A stretch of 64,000 bases of DNA from Tubulanus polymorphus. Taxonomy: Eukaryota; Nemertea; Palaeonemertea; Tubulaniformes; Tubulanidae. A program made the position numbers and the translations under genes. The notes beneath the pieces were generated by a model. That model saw only the letters and a list, made by a program, of their open reading frames with translations, ran no database searches and had not been told where the DNA came from. Location: positions 22,336,650 through 22,400,649 of the forward strand of contig NC_134026.1 in the NCBI RefSeq assembly GCF_964204645.1. The letters run 5' to 3'. Positions 25,201 to 38,165 of the stretch are shown here, in pieces (position 1 is the stretch's first letter; every line of letters starts with the position of its first letter).

Positions 25201-26333
25201 TTGAAATTTAAACAGCGTCGACTTCTGAAGTCACGTTTTTTTTCCAAACACGCGGTGTGAATCGGCGAGATAAGGCCACGACGAAATAGCAGTCATTAGT
25301 TTCCGAGCAAATGGGATTTAGATCCAACGCGATACCTACACGAGGCCGGGTTCGATAATGCAAGTAGCGTCGCCCAAGTAGCATTTTGGCGAGGTTGCGA
25401 AAGCTTTCAAGCAATAAATTTCTGCCGACAGGAAACATAACCAACAATTCCTTTTATCAAAAATATCCATGAGAGATCGTAGGATGGATGTTGTTAGTGC
25501 GACCTTCCTAATCAGCAGAATACACGACTATTGACCGATTGTAAAATATTTCGTGGCGATGGTTGAAAAAGTTCGACTCAAGAAGACAACGTTATTGAAA
25601 TTTAGCACCTAGATTAGCCAGCAGCGATTGAATAAACGTTGAAATCGAATCTACGATACCACGCCGACCATGAAATACCAAACGCTGCCGAACGCAAAAC
25701 TCTCGAATTTCCGGACGACAAACTTCAAAGAGCATAAACGCCATAAATTTCCGCCCCAGGGGCCACGACAAACATATCAGTATTCGAATACCGATTCGAA
25801 AGATTACGACTCTCGAAATATAATCATCATTCGCCGTGCTGACTGATAAATGAAATGTGCTGGTGAATATTTAATTATATCGACTTAGTAGAAGTCGTAA
25901 CTTTTGAGTTATTGAGGTGATAATTGGTTCGCATGATCTAATACATCTTATGAATTAGAATTCAGAGCACGGGGTCATTTTTGTAACAGCGTCAACGCAC
26001 CCGATTCCCGCAGCAGAACCGAGTGAATTAAATAAACATCACCATGCATCCGCCAACTGCGCTGCAGTCTCGACGCATCAAACCTTGCTGAAATTTAAAG
26101 ATATGCGCAAAAGGGAAAAGATTAATGGCAAACTACATGCATGGACATCGCGCACTGCGAGGGTATGAACATTTTCTGCACTAGTATCAGAACACCGGAA
26201 TACCAACCAATATGTTTTGATTAACAACGATGACGAAGAAATTGAAAGTGCCGAAGATGTAGAAATGAGGCGCTTTGCTAACACATTGTTTCATTTCATC
26301 ATTTCATTGAAAAGTGATCTTGCCATAGACATA

Positions 26334-26369
26334 TCATCATCATCATATCATCATCGTCACCATCATCAT
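26334..26369. repeat. CAT trinucleotide repeat
   Basis: Interrupted (CAT)n including catcatcatcat, with CGT and CAC variants. Confidence 0.85.
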
Positions 26370-29300
26370 GAAAAAGGCAAATTTGGTCACCTCTAATTCA
26401 ATATATATTCAACTGCTCTGAATGCAAAATGATGGTGCGTTCATCGAAATATGGGATTAACTCACCACACCATATATCACAGGCAGAAAAAAAAGGGAAA
26501 TTTTGAGACTCTAATAGAGTTTGCAAAAAAGTTGCACACAAATAAAATGAGAGAGAATGGTTTAGAATCTTTTTTTGAAAAAAACCATAGATTCCATACA
26601 TTTCTGACATAGGTGCGATGAACATTTCGATCACAATTCACGATCTCACTGGAACAAAAAAATATCAAGAGCACAGATATCACGAAGGCCACCCACAACC
26701 AACTACAGTAGCTACAGATAGACATCAATCTCAGCATCTCAGGATTTCTTGAGAAAAATATTTGCAATGATCGACTTGTCAGATAGGTTTATGGTAGTCA
26801 CTATTTTAATAAGCACACATGACTGATCAAAGCAATAAAATTCAGCAGCAATCGTCATTGGTTGCCAAAAACAATTCTGTTATCGTTAATTTACAATTTT
26901 CTCCGCAAAGCCGTGAACGGTTCTCGCGAATCTTCAAGCCCTAGGCGCCGCTTCTGACGGACTGAAATTGATCAAAGTTTTGAAGGATCGAGCTACAGCA
27001 AAGAAGAGTAATTTCATTAATTAGTTCTTCACAAATTGGAATCGGGGACAATCCAGATTTTTTCTCGTTCGCTTTTCAAACAGGCGGAGAACACACGGCG
27101 TGCAGTGGACTAATCCATCTAATTTCATACCCGCCTGCCATGCGATCACTAACATGAAATTGTCCATAAATATTAAAGCAGTTTTTCTTTGATTGTTGAT
27201 ACCATAGCTGTTGATACAAGCAAATCGACTCATGAATTATACATTTCTCGGACAGCGCAATGTCGATCCATAAAAATCAGCGTAGTATTCCATGTATTCA
27301 ATTATTATCATCAATTTGTCGATTTGAAAAAACTATTGCAGTGATCTCCTGATCTCCTAGGTACCCCTCAGCTTAAGCCCAGTAGTTCATTGGTCAATGG
27401 TCCTAAGAACCATTCCCTCATGCATAGTCTTGACTATGCAGGGAAACACAGAAACTGGAGACAGAAACATGTTTCTGTGCATTTACGAGAATCATGGTTT
27501 CAGGAACAACATTTCCGTTTTCCCCTACGTCATGTGCCTTGGGCCTTACCATGCTTGCGCATAAAAAACAAAAAATCTCAGCCAAAGTTGCTATATATCA
27601 TGCAAAACTGTGTATTTATTTCAAGAACCAATCATCAAAATCAGTATTAACTTTAACTTTGCAGGTGGATTTGTTTTACTCTCTATTACTATTTGAACAC
27701 ATGATCTGTGGAATTGAAAAAATGCATAAAAAGCAAAATGTAATCAGCTGAAAATCCATGGCATATCCAGCACGGAATACTGAAATGTAAAGCCTTTATT
27801 TGAAAGATAAAACGTAAAACGATGTACTAGCCAATAATGCACCAAACCTTCCTACAGTCACAACAAGAGTCGACATTGTTGTCATTATCACCCGCTGTGA
27901 AACAAACTCCTTGCCATCTTTATTTATGAGTCGTAAGATCTGAAGAATGACCAAACACGTCGATAATTGACAATTGCGCTGATCACAGAACCGGTCCCCA
28001 TGTGCGCGAAATAATAAGATGATTAGTACTGTGCCGGTATCAATTTGTCACCATTCTCAAGAACATCATGTTTGTCGCCCCGTAACCCTGACGTTAACTT
28101 TCGCGAATCATTGTTTCCTCGCAGGCCTTTGACAATGAGGCACGATGGCGTGCACCATGTAGAACTTTATCATCATAGGCAAACGCAATTCTAATTTGCA
28201 ATGCAATGTGTCAAATAGCTAACGTGAAATATGTTTTACGGTCATATTCAACATAGAAATCATGACGCGATTTACTGGCTATGGCGGCTGTTATGGGGCT
28301 CATAAAATCTAGAAAAGCGAGGTTTAATCAAGAAAAAAATTCAGTGAAAGATTATGTTCTAAGACAGCTATGACATCGGATTTCAGCGCAATTTGTGGGA
28401 TAGGAAAGGTGCTGTTCTTTAGCTGATTTTTGGATAGGCCAGAATTGAGATCTCACGAGTATTTCATCTTTTGTTTTATCAGATCAATCAATGAACTGAT
28501 ACCGGCATGTTGAAAATGTTTGCTAGGGAATTAGGAAATCCGATAGGGCTGATTTGGGAAGCAAAGATGGCAACCAGTCAGCTATCTTTGAATTAAGAAA
28601 CTTTATTCCAGCTATACTGAGCCGTATGCTGAAAAGGCTAAAAAGAGAAAAAAGGCAAATACATAAACCAAAAGATAAGATAATTTCTGACCAATGAAAA
28701 CAGTTTTTTGGTATTCATGAAATGTTCTCGATCAGCTATCAATTGGTGGTCGTATCTGATTGTGCTGATTATAAGCAATTTTCCCCACATCTAGTTTTTC
28801 TTTTTCAGTGTGGCAATCTGATAGAAAAAACATTTCCATTACAGACGACGCATATTGATGAAGATCCTATCCAATTCAATGCAGATTGAGATTGTTGGCC
28901 GAAATGAGGATCTTTTCGCTAATGTATTTCTTCATTGACCTGTAGTTGCAGCGCACACTGAATTAGGCAGATCACGTGGGGAATAATGCATTTACGCCGC
29001 TCAGCTCGGTCACGCGGAAAAGTGATGTCGTGCAAGATGGGACGGATGTTGTAGGTAAGAAAACACGATGTTTAATTGTGCGTGTGTCTTAATGCGTTAA
29101 ACAGTAGGCGCGTGATGAGGCATCCAAAATCAAAATTAAACCACGGCAGAAGGAAAATCAACAGGAAATTCGCTGCGAGGAAGCGAATGAAATTGTAGAT
29201 TGAGCTAAATGTATAGTAAAAGCAGCTGTTAATGCTGAGGATGCTGTTACGCTGGATTTTGATGAGTTACATCCTGAAGTGGGAAAAAATGTATCATTTT

Positions 29301-31000
29301 GCTCAATAATAAATGGCCTGGTGATGATATCAAGAAGCTATTACAGGTGGAAAACGATAAAAAATTGACAAAATGATCTTCAACCTAAGTATGGTATAGC
29401 TATTTCAAAAATCTCAATGTATTAAATCAGGCAGCCAACGAAGTTAACTCCGATCAGTCGCATGCTGGTTCAGGCTGGTTGGAAGATTGTTTAAATGAAC
29501 AGGAACAGAAACTGTACTTCCATTTAAACAAAAAATTCTGTAAATTCAACTGTCGATCAGACAACTATCTGTACTTCCATTTCCGATTTTAATATCAAAC
29601 CTCCTCTTTAGTTCCCGGAAGGTGTGGTGTATTTATAAGGGACACCAAATCAAAACTAATTGAACCAAAATCAATCAAACAGCACTGACAGTCAAATAAC
29701 AGGGACAATCCCTAGTTTAAGATGAAAAAAAGCTATTCAATGTAATGCGTTACTTTTAGATAATACGAACAAAGCAAATGTCATATTCAACATTTCTCGC
29801 TTAGACAGAAAGCGAATATCTTATCCGTAGTATGAAATCCTCTTCAAATAGGAACGTCATGCACAAATATCTCATTCTTAGGAACCGAGACTTTTTCAAA
29901 TGTAGTCGACTAGCAGCACACAGTTGCGTCTCAAGAGACGATGCCGGCTGAGAAGTCGCATAAGAGTAGCATGTCATTTACAGCCATTTACAGAATCGCG
30001 ATCACAAAAATATGATGAGAGCCTGTCATGCTATATGCAGTAGTAGTACTTGCGACGTCGACTAAAGACACATCTCAAGGGACATCTTGCAATGCGATGT
30101 CATTTTCTTTTCTCATTCATTAAAAGCCCAAATTCTTTGCGGCAATACGCATGACAAACACGTCAGCCAAGAAGCCATTGTAGTAGACACGTCTCCAATA
30201 CTAGACCGACTGGCGCATTTGAAATGGTATAGCAGTTTTCAGAATTAATTCACAGAGGTTTTAGGACATTAACCAGTCCTAATGCAAAAAATATTTCCAA
30301 TTTCAACTGGCGCTATATTGAGAAACCTTCCAGCAGTTTCTATTTAAGTGGTTGAAATTAATAAAATGAGTTTTGCGCTAAAATCGATGGCGTTTGAGTG
30401 TGAATCATAATGCAAAACAATGAACCGTGCATCACCAACACAAACTGCCATGTCATATTTGACAATCCATTTGATACTTGTTCATCCAGAGGAGAAATAC
30501 CCTGAAGCGTGATTCCTGAGATTGAACGGCGATGCGCCATGCCGCACGCAGCGGGGAGAAATTGCTCAACGGCATTTCCGACTACGAATGATTTTCAATT
30601 TATTTCATAATCAACAAATCATAAATAACAAATCTAACCTACTGCATGCGTTTGCTTACTTAGGTGCACACACGAAACACTGTAGTAACATAATTTCTTT
30701 TTTTTCTATTTTTTGTAATATGATCGAGAATTCAAATGTTGCCAACAATGCTTTTAGTTCGACACACCCAAATTAGTAAGTAGGATCTGGCATGATATAA
30801 CGTGTGTACATCGCATATACTATGATATATAGCGTTTACTAATTCATCGGGTATGACAGTTAATTCTCCAAAGCATGCGTAACATCGCAGTCATGTCAGG
30901 GATGACAAGATTATTTTGCATGTAGTGAGACTTCGGTTAACGAAAGAGAACAATGGCTCTCAAATTATTTTCATTACCATAGAGACGTTATAAGCAGTCC

Positions 31001-31182
31001 TTAAGCCCAAGGCACACGGCAAAACATTTGTTTCGCCGAAACAGAAAACAACATTTTTCAGAAAATGTTTTTGCTCGTGAAAAACGTTTTTCAGTTCGGC
31101 ATTTTTTGTTTTGCCTCCCCCGCACACGGCATGACAAAAAACATCGAAAACGTTTTTTCAGTGCCGTGTGCGTTGGGCTTTA
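31001..31182. mobile_element. Short MITE with AAGCCCAA ends
   Basis: Terminal inverted repeats of about 20 bp (ttaagcccaaggcacacggc on the left; gccgtgtgcgttgggcttta on the right, 18 of 20 complementary) bound a 182-bp element. The interior is built of A-rich and T-rich half-palindromes around CGTTTTT, plus a third internal copy of the gcacacggca motif near 31125. Non-coding. Confidence 0.75.
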
Positions 31183-32625
31183 GCATTCTACAAACACCTG
31201 TCCAGTCCAGTTAATAAAACTATTCATTAGTCCAGTGAGTTCATTCCCCTCTTTTTCTAATGCAAAAATGACACAGAAATATCTACTAACCACTTTCTTA
31301 AACCCACCCTACTGGTCGGAAATCTATATCTGAAGATCTTTTTTGTTGATATGTCCCCTTGACAACATTATACACCTCTTACATCAAGATCGTTACGCTT
31401 ATCAACGAGAATCGCACCATCACCAAGCAACAAACTGCTTAGGTTGGAAATTAATTATTGGAATATGCAAGAATTTATAGACTCAGGGCTCAATCTCATC
31501 AATATTATAGTAGTATGTTGGCTAAACTTTTTCTCACATATCAAGTTTTTCTCTTCAATTTATGACAAATGTTATTTGTTCTACTATACCACTTGAAATA
31601 GTAATGAATTTGATCATGAATTAATTACAGGAACATCAATGAACACGCGTATACACCTTCATCAAACTAAACCCTCTCTCAGTCTGTGATTGATGAGGCT
31701 TAGGGGTCAACTAAGATTATAAGTAGTAGATCTGACCAGTTCTTGGGACTTCATAATCACTAATTGATAAGATTTCAAAGCAATAAATCACCAACAGAGT
31801 GGATGCTATTTAGCCAGCATTGATATCCGAACTATCCGAACCAACGGGTCAGCTGTAGGTAAAAGTTCAAGCCTGAGACACGACTAAGAGCTAATGGAAG
31901 TGGTCATACGAAGAATTCCATTATATTTTCAATGTAATAATCATCAGTAAAGCCTCGAAGGACTCTTAAGTGAATGGTTAGGATCATTAGTTCGTTCTGC
32001 TTTGAATTCTGAAATGATATTTACATGAATTTGCCAGCTGTTTAGTCAACTGGTGATTGTTTGATTGTTCAGGCCAAAGAAACTATCAATAAGTAGCAAC
32101 TAGCTTACTTAACGATTTCGTAGCTGGATATACACGGCAACATGCAAGTTGAAATTTGAAGCTAAACATTTATCCAGCATTAACATCGCATAATTAATAT
32201 TCATAGCGAGAAAATTAACCGATAAATTTCTGATAAGCAGAGCAGCTGACAAGCGAAATTAACTATCAGGCACAGCATTTATGAGGCGGAGAATAGGGGT
32301 CAATTTATTCATTCACTTTGTATATTCCTAAATTGAAATGGCTTCTCTAGGAAACAGTCCCTTGTTACAAGAGGCGGAGGAAAATTGAGACTGCGGTTAG
32401 TGGTTGAGAATTTGAACAGGGATAACCAAATATCAGGAGATCCGGTCAAGGTAGAAACCAAACTACATTTCTTCAATCGGGATTAAATGAAATTCTGTTT
32501 CATTTCTGACAAGTTTTTAACAGCGAAAGAAAGAAGATTCCAATCGACCAATCTTCCAAAACTACCTGATTATCAAATCAAGTATTTCAAAATATACAAA
32601 ATTTTCCACTTATGATGACACTTAC

Positions 32626-32836
32626 CATGTCGCTGTACGATTCACCAGAAGTAGCGTTTTGTTTATCAGGATCGTCAGCGCCACCTGAAGAGAGGATTGA
32701 TCCACGGGCGACGACCAACTCCACCTGACCGCTCGCGCCTTGCAGTATGCGGATGGCGTCCTGATGCGAAATTTTAGCATCCAACAACTGTTCGTTTATG
32801 GCCAAGATCTGGTCACTTTCTTGCAGGCGGCCATCT
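32626..32836 (-). CDS. Patj: Patj/MPDZ-like exon: second half of PDZ1 plus linker
   Basis: This exon encodes 70 complete codons. It starts with the PDZ signature [14 protein letters not shown] and continues through the alpha-B helix ([10 protein letters not shown]) to the last beta strand (VELVVARG). An acidic, Ser-rich linker then ends in SYSDM. The first alpha-B residue is His, the usual mark of a class I PDZ groove that prefers S/T-x-hydrophobic C-termini. The acceptor is a pyrimidine-rich ttttcag and leaves one base (phase 2), so the Arg before DGRL is split. The donor is ATG followed by gtaagt, phase 0, which matches the next exon at 18906. Patj family proteins are cytoplasmic scaffolds of the apical Crumbs complex. 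The first half of PDZ1 and the L27 domain that binds Pals1/Stardust were not found upstream. Family identity is firm; the Patj name rests on the order of domains downstream. Confidence 0.93.
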
Positions 32837-35800
32837 CTGAAAAACCATAAAATACGAATTGTAATCATGAATTGTGATACTATCCGGTAAGTTACCGACA
32901 TGAAAATGACACAGTATTTACATATACCGTATGTCAGCATGACACCTACAGAACTGTTTGTCAAAGTACGAACAAACTTTCGATTAAACACGGTGAAATA
33001 CACTGAATAACATGGTGAATTGTATCGACAAATAGTGGAGTTAAGTACACGAAAGTACTCGTAACATTAGGAAATAAGTTGCAATATTGATCATGATCAT
33101 AAAATTTTGTAACTATGCCGAGGGGGAGCAAAATCAAGCAGGTGTAATGGCGCGATCGATGAATATATTTGTCGGTGACCAGCGAAGACCAGCGAGCGCT
33201 ATGGATTACCAATCAATTTTCACACCATTTATAATACGATTACATATCGTCGATTCGATTCTGTGAGTCGATCTGAAGGGCATACAAATCACCCTCTGAT
33301 AGTTAGAGCGGCCACTAAAATCGGCATATTGATGAACGTTAATCTGATTACGGATCACCGCTGAAGAGCACGAGAGAGTCTCGACGCCGACGACGACGCT
33401 GCGTTGCTGAATTAACTGATTGAATAAGAATATCTATACGTGATGGTATGTATGTGTGTATGTATCTTCCTGATGAGTGATTGACTGCGAAAGTATCAGT
33501 AGTCAACCGATGAATGTACGAACAACTAGCCATCGAATATGTATATATTTCTACCTGTTTACAACGTAATGTCTGAGTGACAGAAATGACATTAGCGACA
33601 TTAAAGGCTCGCACTTTTTGTTAAAGCACTCGGCTGTATCCAGTTCAGAAGAAGGTTTTCTTATCTTATTTCTTCATTAACTCGGTTAATCCGTTTTGCC
33701 TAAAAGCGAAAAGTGCGGGTAACATGGCCCGGGCAATCTCGACCATGTTTTATCTATATCTTGCCTGAAAGTTGTGAGCCTTCAATCCAGCTCGATGCAA
33801 TCCGGCAAAAATCGGTTTCGCGTACGAAGCAGCGAATATGCCAAGATTCTTCGGTATTGAGTGTAGTATTGACACGGGATCGCTCGAGAATGACGAGCAT
33901 AACAGGAAACAAACGAGGAAGAAAAAAATCTGCGACGACGAACGCCATCGGCCATGTATGTAAATCAATACCTAAGTTAAATATGAGACACAAAAAGCTA
34001 TAATTCACTCTTTATAGCATTATCACTGCTTCTCTCTCTCTCCTCGCATACAACCATCAGAAACAACAAGAAGATTAATACTCAGAAAACCGAACCAGAA
34101 AACAACTACGAAATCGCTATAATCCGATGGAAGCATGTGTGAAAAATGATTGATCAACCACGACTCAGTGAGCGTACGGATAAAAACTGATAGTTCGGTA
34201 AAATAACTTAATTGCTAGCATTTCTACATGATACATAAACCGATAGCAATTATAATTATTGATCATCTGAAATAGGCAAATAGAGGGAGAAAATATCCCC
34301 GAGAAGTGGCAATATCGTAATGAAAATATGAAATGGATATCCACCAAAACTTAGAACGATCATTTTGTAAGAAAACCTTTTTTTCTAACACATCATTTTG
34401 ACAATTCTTCGAGAAGGGTTAACTCCCAATACTCAACACAGCGCACAGCTTCTAGATATTACGTAAGGGCAAAGAGAAATGTAATCAATTCTGTTTCCTT
34501 TTCACTTATCCTATACTAATAAACAGCTGAATCTAATAACTCCCAGCCAAATGTACAAATACATGAAGCCGTACACAAATGATAAGAAGCAAATGTAGAA
34601 AGTGAAGCTGAATTAATATTCAATGATATCTGATGAACTGCGCTCTGAGGGTATTACGACTCTCCCCTTTATCATGTAGCTGTACCCAAAGCCCATCTGC
34701 CCAAACACAAGTTGTGTCTATTCTTGAATGTGTTTTCAATCAATCCGCGACTTAATGAATTTGTGACTACACTTAAGATTGCATTGCACCCCTAACTAGA
34801 TTAGCACAAGCTGCAATGCTAGTTATCCCTGAGCTAGACTGAATGCAACTCTGGCGTCTCCCATAGCATAGAACTCAAATCAAATTTGTGTTCTATGCTC
34901 ATAGTTAAAACTGCCGATTCATAGGGCCCTTCCTTTTCAATGTTTGCAAGTAGTAAATAGTCCACGATTGAACTGACAGATGGCGCCAGTTCAGACTCGA
35001 GAGACTAAATTGGGTAGACGCTTAGCGTGAGAGACATTCTAGTTGTGACCGGGATGTTCTCAACGGGTTTCTTGTCAAAAGGTTTCTTCAGAGAAGCGAC
35101 GCCAGTTTGATCAGTCGGTTGCGCGATAATTCCCTCTCACGGAACTTTTAAAATCCGCCTAATAGAATTTCATCTTAGCCCTTTAGCTCTTGCATGACCT
35201 TCCGCCATTGACGTCGATGATAAATCCCCGCGAAGCCTGACACGAGGGCCTATAATTACGACTTTACATCATCCATCATGACTTTAATTGTACAGATTTA
35301 TGCTCGTAAGAATGCAAAACCTATGACGAAAATCGATGCGCGCTCGATGCTTAGCATATTAAACAACAACGTTTCCTCAGAAGTTTTTTCTTTTTCGCGA
35401 GCCTCGATTCAGGTCTACCCGCACGCAGATTATCAAACAAAACAAAGCCGATCGATCGCGAACCCGTTCGAGCGGGATACACGCATATGACATTTTCCAT
35501 CGCAAAAGAGCGGCACGTACGCGAAATCCACACCGGCGTAGATTTTCCACGTAACGTATCTTATCGATTTCGAAGTGTCTGGACAACCCAGCTATGATGT
35601 CACATCCGACGGCTTTCAACGAGTAATTGACTGTGACGTCAACCGACAGTCCGCTATTGAAGTCTAATTTCTATCAATTATACGGTCGGTAATGACCGAC
35701 TATACTACATCGATGACTATACTACATCGATGACGACATTCACAGTTAAGCCTAGACGAGCAAACCATGTCAACTGGTGCTTAATCTTTAAGTCCGCCCA

Positions 35801-37753
35801 TATGCAATCAAACTTCTCCATAATGAATAAATTCCGAGGATAGTTTTGTAATTTTGTAAAGTATTCAGTCCTCATAGTTCTTAAACCAGATTGAATCTGC
35901 GTTATCTTCTCATAACAGCCTAATTTGGGAAAAAGCCACAAACCTCATCTAGACAAGAGCCTTATTCTTAAGTTAGGCAAATCTTAATCTCAAATTAATT
36001 AAATCCATCAAGAGATGGGATAGGCACATAATCTTAGAATTAATTACGGCTTGTTTCAACTTACCTGATAAATGGAAATGGATGTATCCATATTAACACC
36101 ATTATAAGTGTAAATAAGAACACTCATTAATTCAGGATTAGCTAGACTATCCAAAACTTACCGCCTCATTTCTGATTTTGTTCAGGTACGCAGTACAAAT
36201 ACGTCGTTATGGAAAAGATTCCTGTAGCATTTAGGCTTTAATAAAGCTCAAATATATAGAGCTTATCCTGCGCAAGCTTTGAAAATTTGATTGAACCTGC
36301 ACGCAAGCCATAATTACATTCGACTATTATCCTGTCTGACAACAATGCAGTTCTCTCCAACCCTCCAGACGGTTCGTTTAATTGCTTTTTAACCTAACGC
36401 TATATGTTTACCAGACGACAATTTTTCTTCATCAGCGAGAAAACAGTGGTCATTAAAGCCTATTCCATTCCGCATGAGTGCGAATATTTGCACGCGCCAT
36501 TTTCCCTTTTGTTCAAACATATTTTTCGATACTAACGGAAAACAGTGAGACAGACTTCTAGTTGACTTAGACAAATAAATCATTTTTTATAAACCATGAA
36601 AATATTATCGATAATTGATTTTTCTTTTCGAAATTTTCTCCACATTCAGACGCCGGCGCGAAATACACGGGGCATTCGAATTCGATACGAGGAAAACGAA
36701 TTCAGCTCGCCGATTTCCGATTCGCGTTCATCGATCGGATAAAAATGAAGAACTAAATGGATATCAATTATCTGAGTTGAATCGAGCCGGCAGATATTGT
36801 ACGCATACTCCGCCGTGAGTTACCTTCGATTTCGAATAAAAACATAACGCGACTGCAGACGATTAAGAATCACTTGATACACCACCACATCAATAAAGCC
36901 GTTTTCAGCGAACGAAAGAAACTTAAAACGTTTTTCCATTTTCATATCACGTGTTGCTACACGAGATTTCGAACAAGTTGCACTGCGTTCATGAATTTGA
37001 TTTGTTTGTCGTTTCTGCAGCTGCCAAATAACTGGGAGGGTGCTTTGAGCGAGTGCTAAAAATGATGCCTTTACTCTCAGAAAAATCATTTCCATTCATC
37101 AAATTACGATTATGGGTCCAAGTTTTATGGCAGCCGGAAGAGGCCATCGGCAAAAGGGCTGTGTCACAATAAGCGATGAGATAGGGCCTATTAGGGTATA
37201 TGCAATAAACAAAGAGCTAACATTTTCTTGGCAAAATTTCATTGTATACTCAGAAAAACAGTTAGACTAATGAATTCATTAGCCAGCCCAGCCTATCTAT
37301 GATGAACTAAAACATACTGAGTGATCGGATATCATTCTTAATGACCAGTTGTTATCAATCCACTGGCCGTCCGTAAATCTTGCATGGAATAATCAACTGG
37401 CTGCCCCGAAAAGCGGAAATGCGGCAAACATAAATCAGATTTGGTGCATGAGTCTCCTAATTGACAGCAACGGGTCAAGATAATGCCATTGTTTCACTTG
37501 TCAATTTATGGTTCATAAAAAATAAATGATGACATTTATCAGTATCTGTGTGCAGAAGAGGAAGGACACTGATTAGCTTATATAAACTGTGCTTCAGATT
37601 AAGTTTGTTTGAAAGGATTGCTGATGGGGGCCATTTGGGAAAACCTTGGTCGTCTGATTTGAAAAGATCTGTTGGATATTTCTAGATAACTGAATGCAGG
37701 TCTTAAGCCACATCACATGAGCATTTTGGCATGGACAAAATTTGATTTGTTTG

Positions 37754-37907
37754 TTAACCCTTTTGGTGCGTCTACACCGCAGTGCGGTGTATGAATTGCA
37801 CTATAGTGGTATTCCCATTATTCACCACACAAGGGTGGATTTTTTCAAAGTTTTCAAATTATCTCCAGCGCTATAGGGTATCGATTAGTCAGCACTGAAA
37901 GGGTTAA
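37754..37907. mobile_element. piggyBac-like MITE flanked by TTAA
   Basis: The ends are ttaacccttttggtgc and gcactgaaagggttaa, inverted repeats with two mismatches, flanked by TTAA on both sides. A TTAA target duplication and ends starting CCC are hallmarks of piggyBac transposons. At 154 bp there is no room for a transposase. An imperfect palindrome (ccgcagtgcgg) lies inside. Confidence 0.7.
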
Positions 37908-38165
37908 TCCAAGCCAATTTGGCCCTGGCAAAATTGTCTCGGCTTTATTCATCTGGATTCATTAATCTTCTTCAGAATCAGTTAGTCTGTTCAAATTTGG
38001 CCTGTACCTGGAATGGACCAATTTGAATGGACCAGATCAATATTGTACATTCACTGGCCTAGCTATACTGAATGAGTGACAATCGAAGCGAAGTTTTTAT
38101 TCACTCCCGGAAAAATGGTCCATTCTAGAATTCAGAACAGACCTGGCTCGGATGGCTTTTGCTAA
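37908..38165. mobile_element. Degraded GGCC-type MITE relic
   Basis: It directly abuts the piggyBac-like MITE. It contains caatttggccctggcaaaatt, caaatttggcctgtacctgg and ccattctagaattcagaacag, which recall the GGCCC-rich family but are too diverged to define ends. Confidence 0.3.

Larger units (their letters stand above)
18907..32625 (-). other. Patj intron (13.7 kb) between PDZ1 and PDZ2
   Basis: A phase 0 intron with donor gtaagt and acceptor attttag. It includes a GA repeat (19491-19512), a perfect hairpin (22165-22200), a CAT simple repeat (26334-26369), CpG-dense patches near 25200-25830, and a MITE at 31001-31182. Many short open frames occur on both strands, but none exceeds chance length or shows a family motif. 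No nested gene supported. Confidence 0.75.

Noticed and set aside
25960-26395. Plus-strand run of about 144 codons with one TGA, ending in a His-rich segment
   Set aside because: By rough estimate several such one-stop runs are expected by chance, and the His-rich end is the CAT repeat.
36065-36130. Minus-strand segment ending in a consensus donor (atcag followed by gtaagttg) in the phase needed to join the PDZ1 exon
   Set aside because: The encoded residues before the donor do not resemble the first half of a PDZ domain, and a donor match alone is common by chance.
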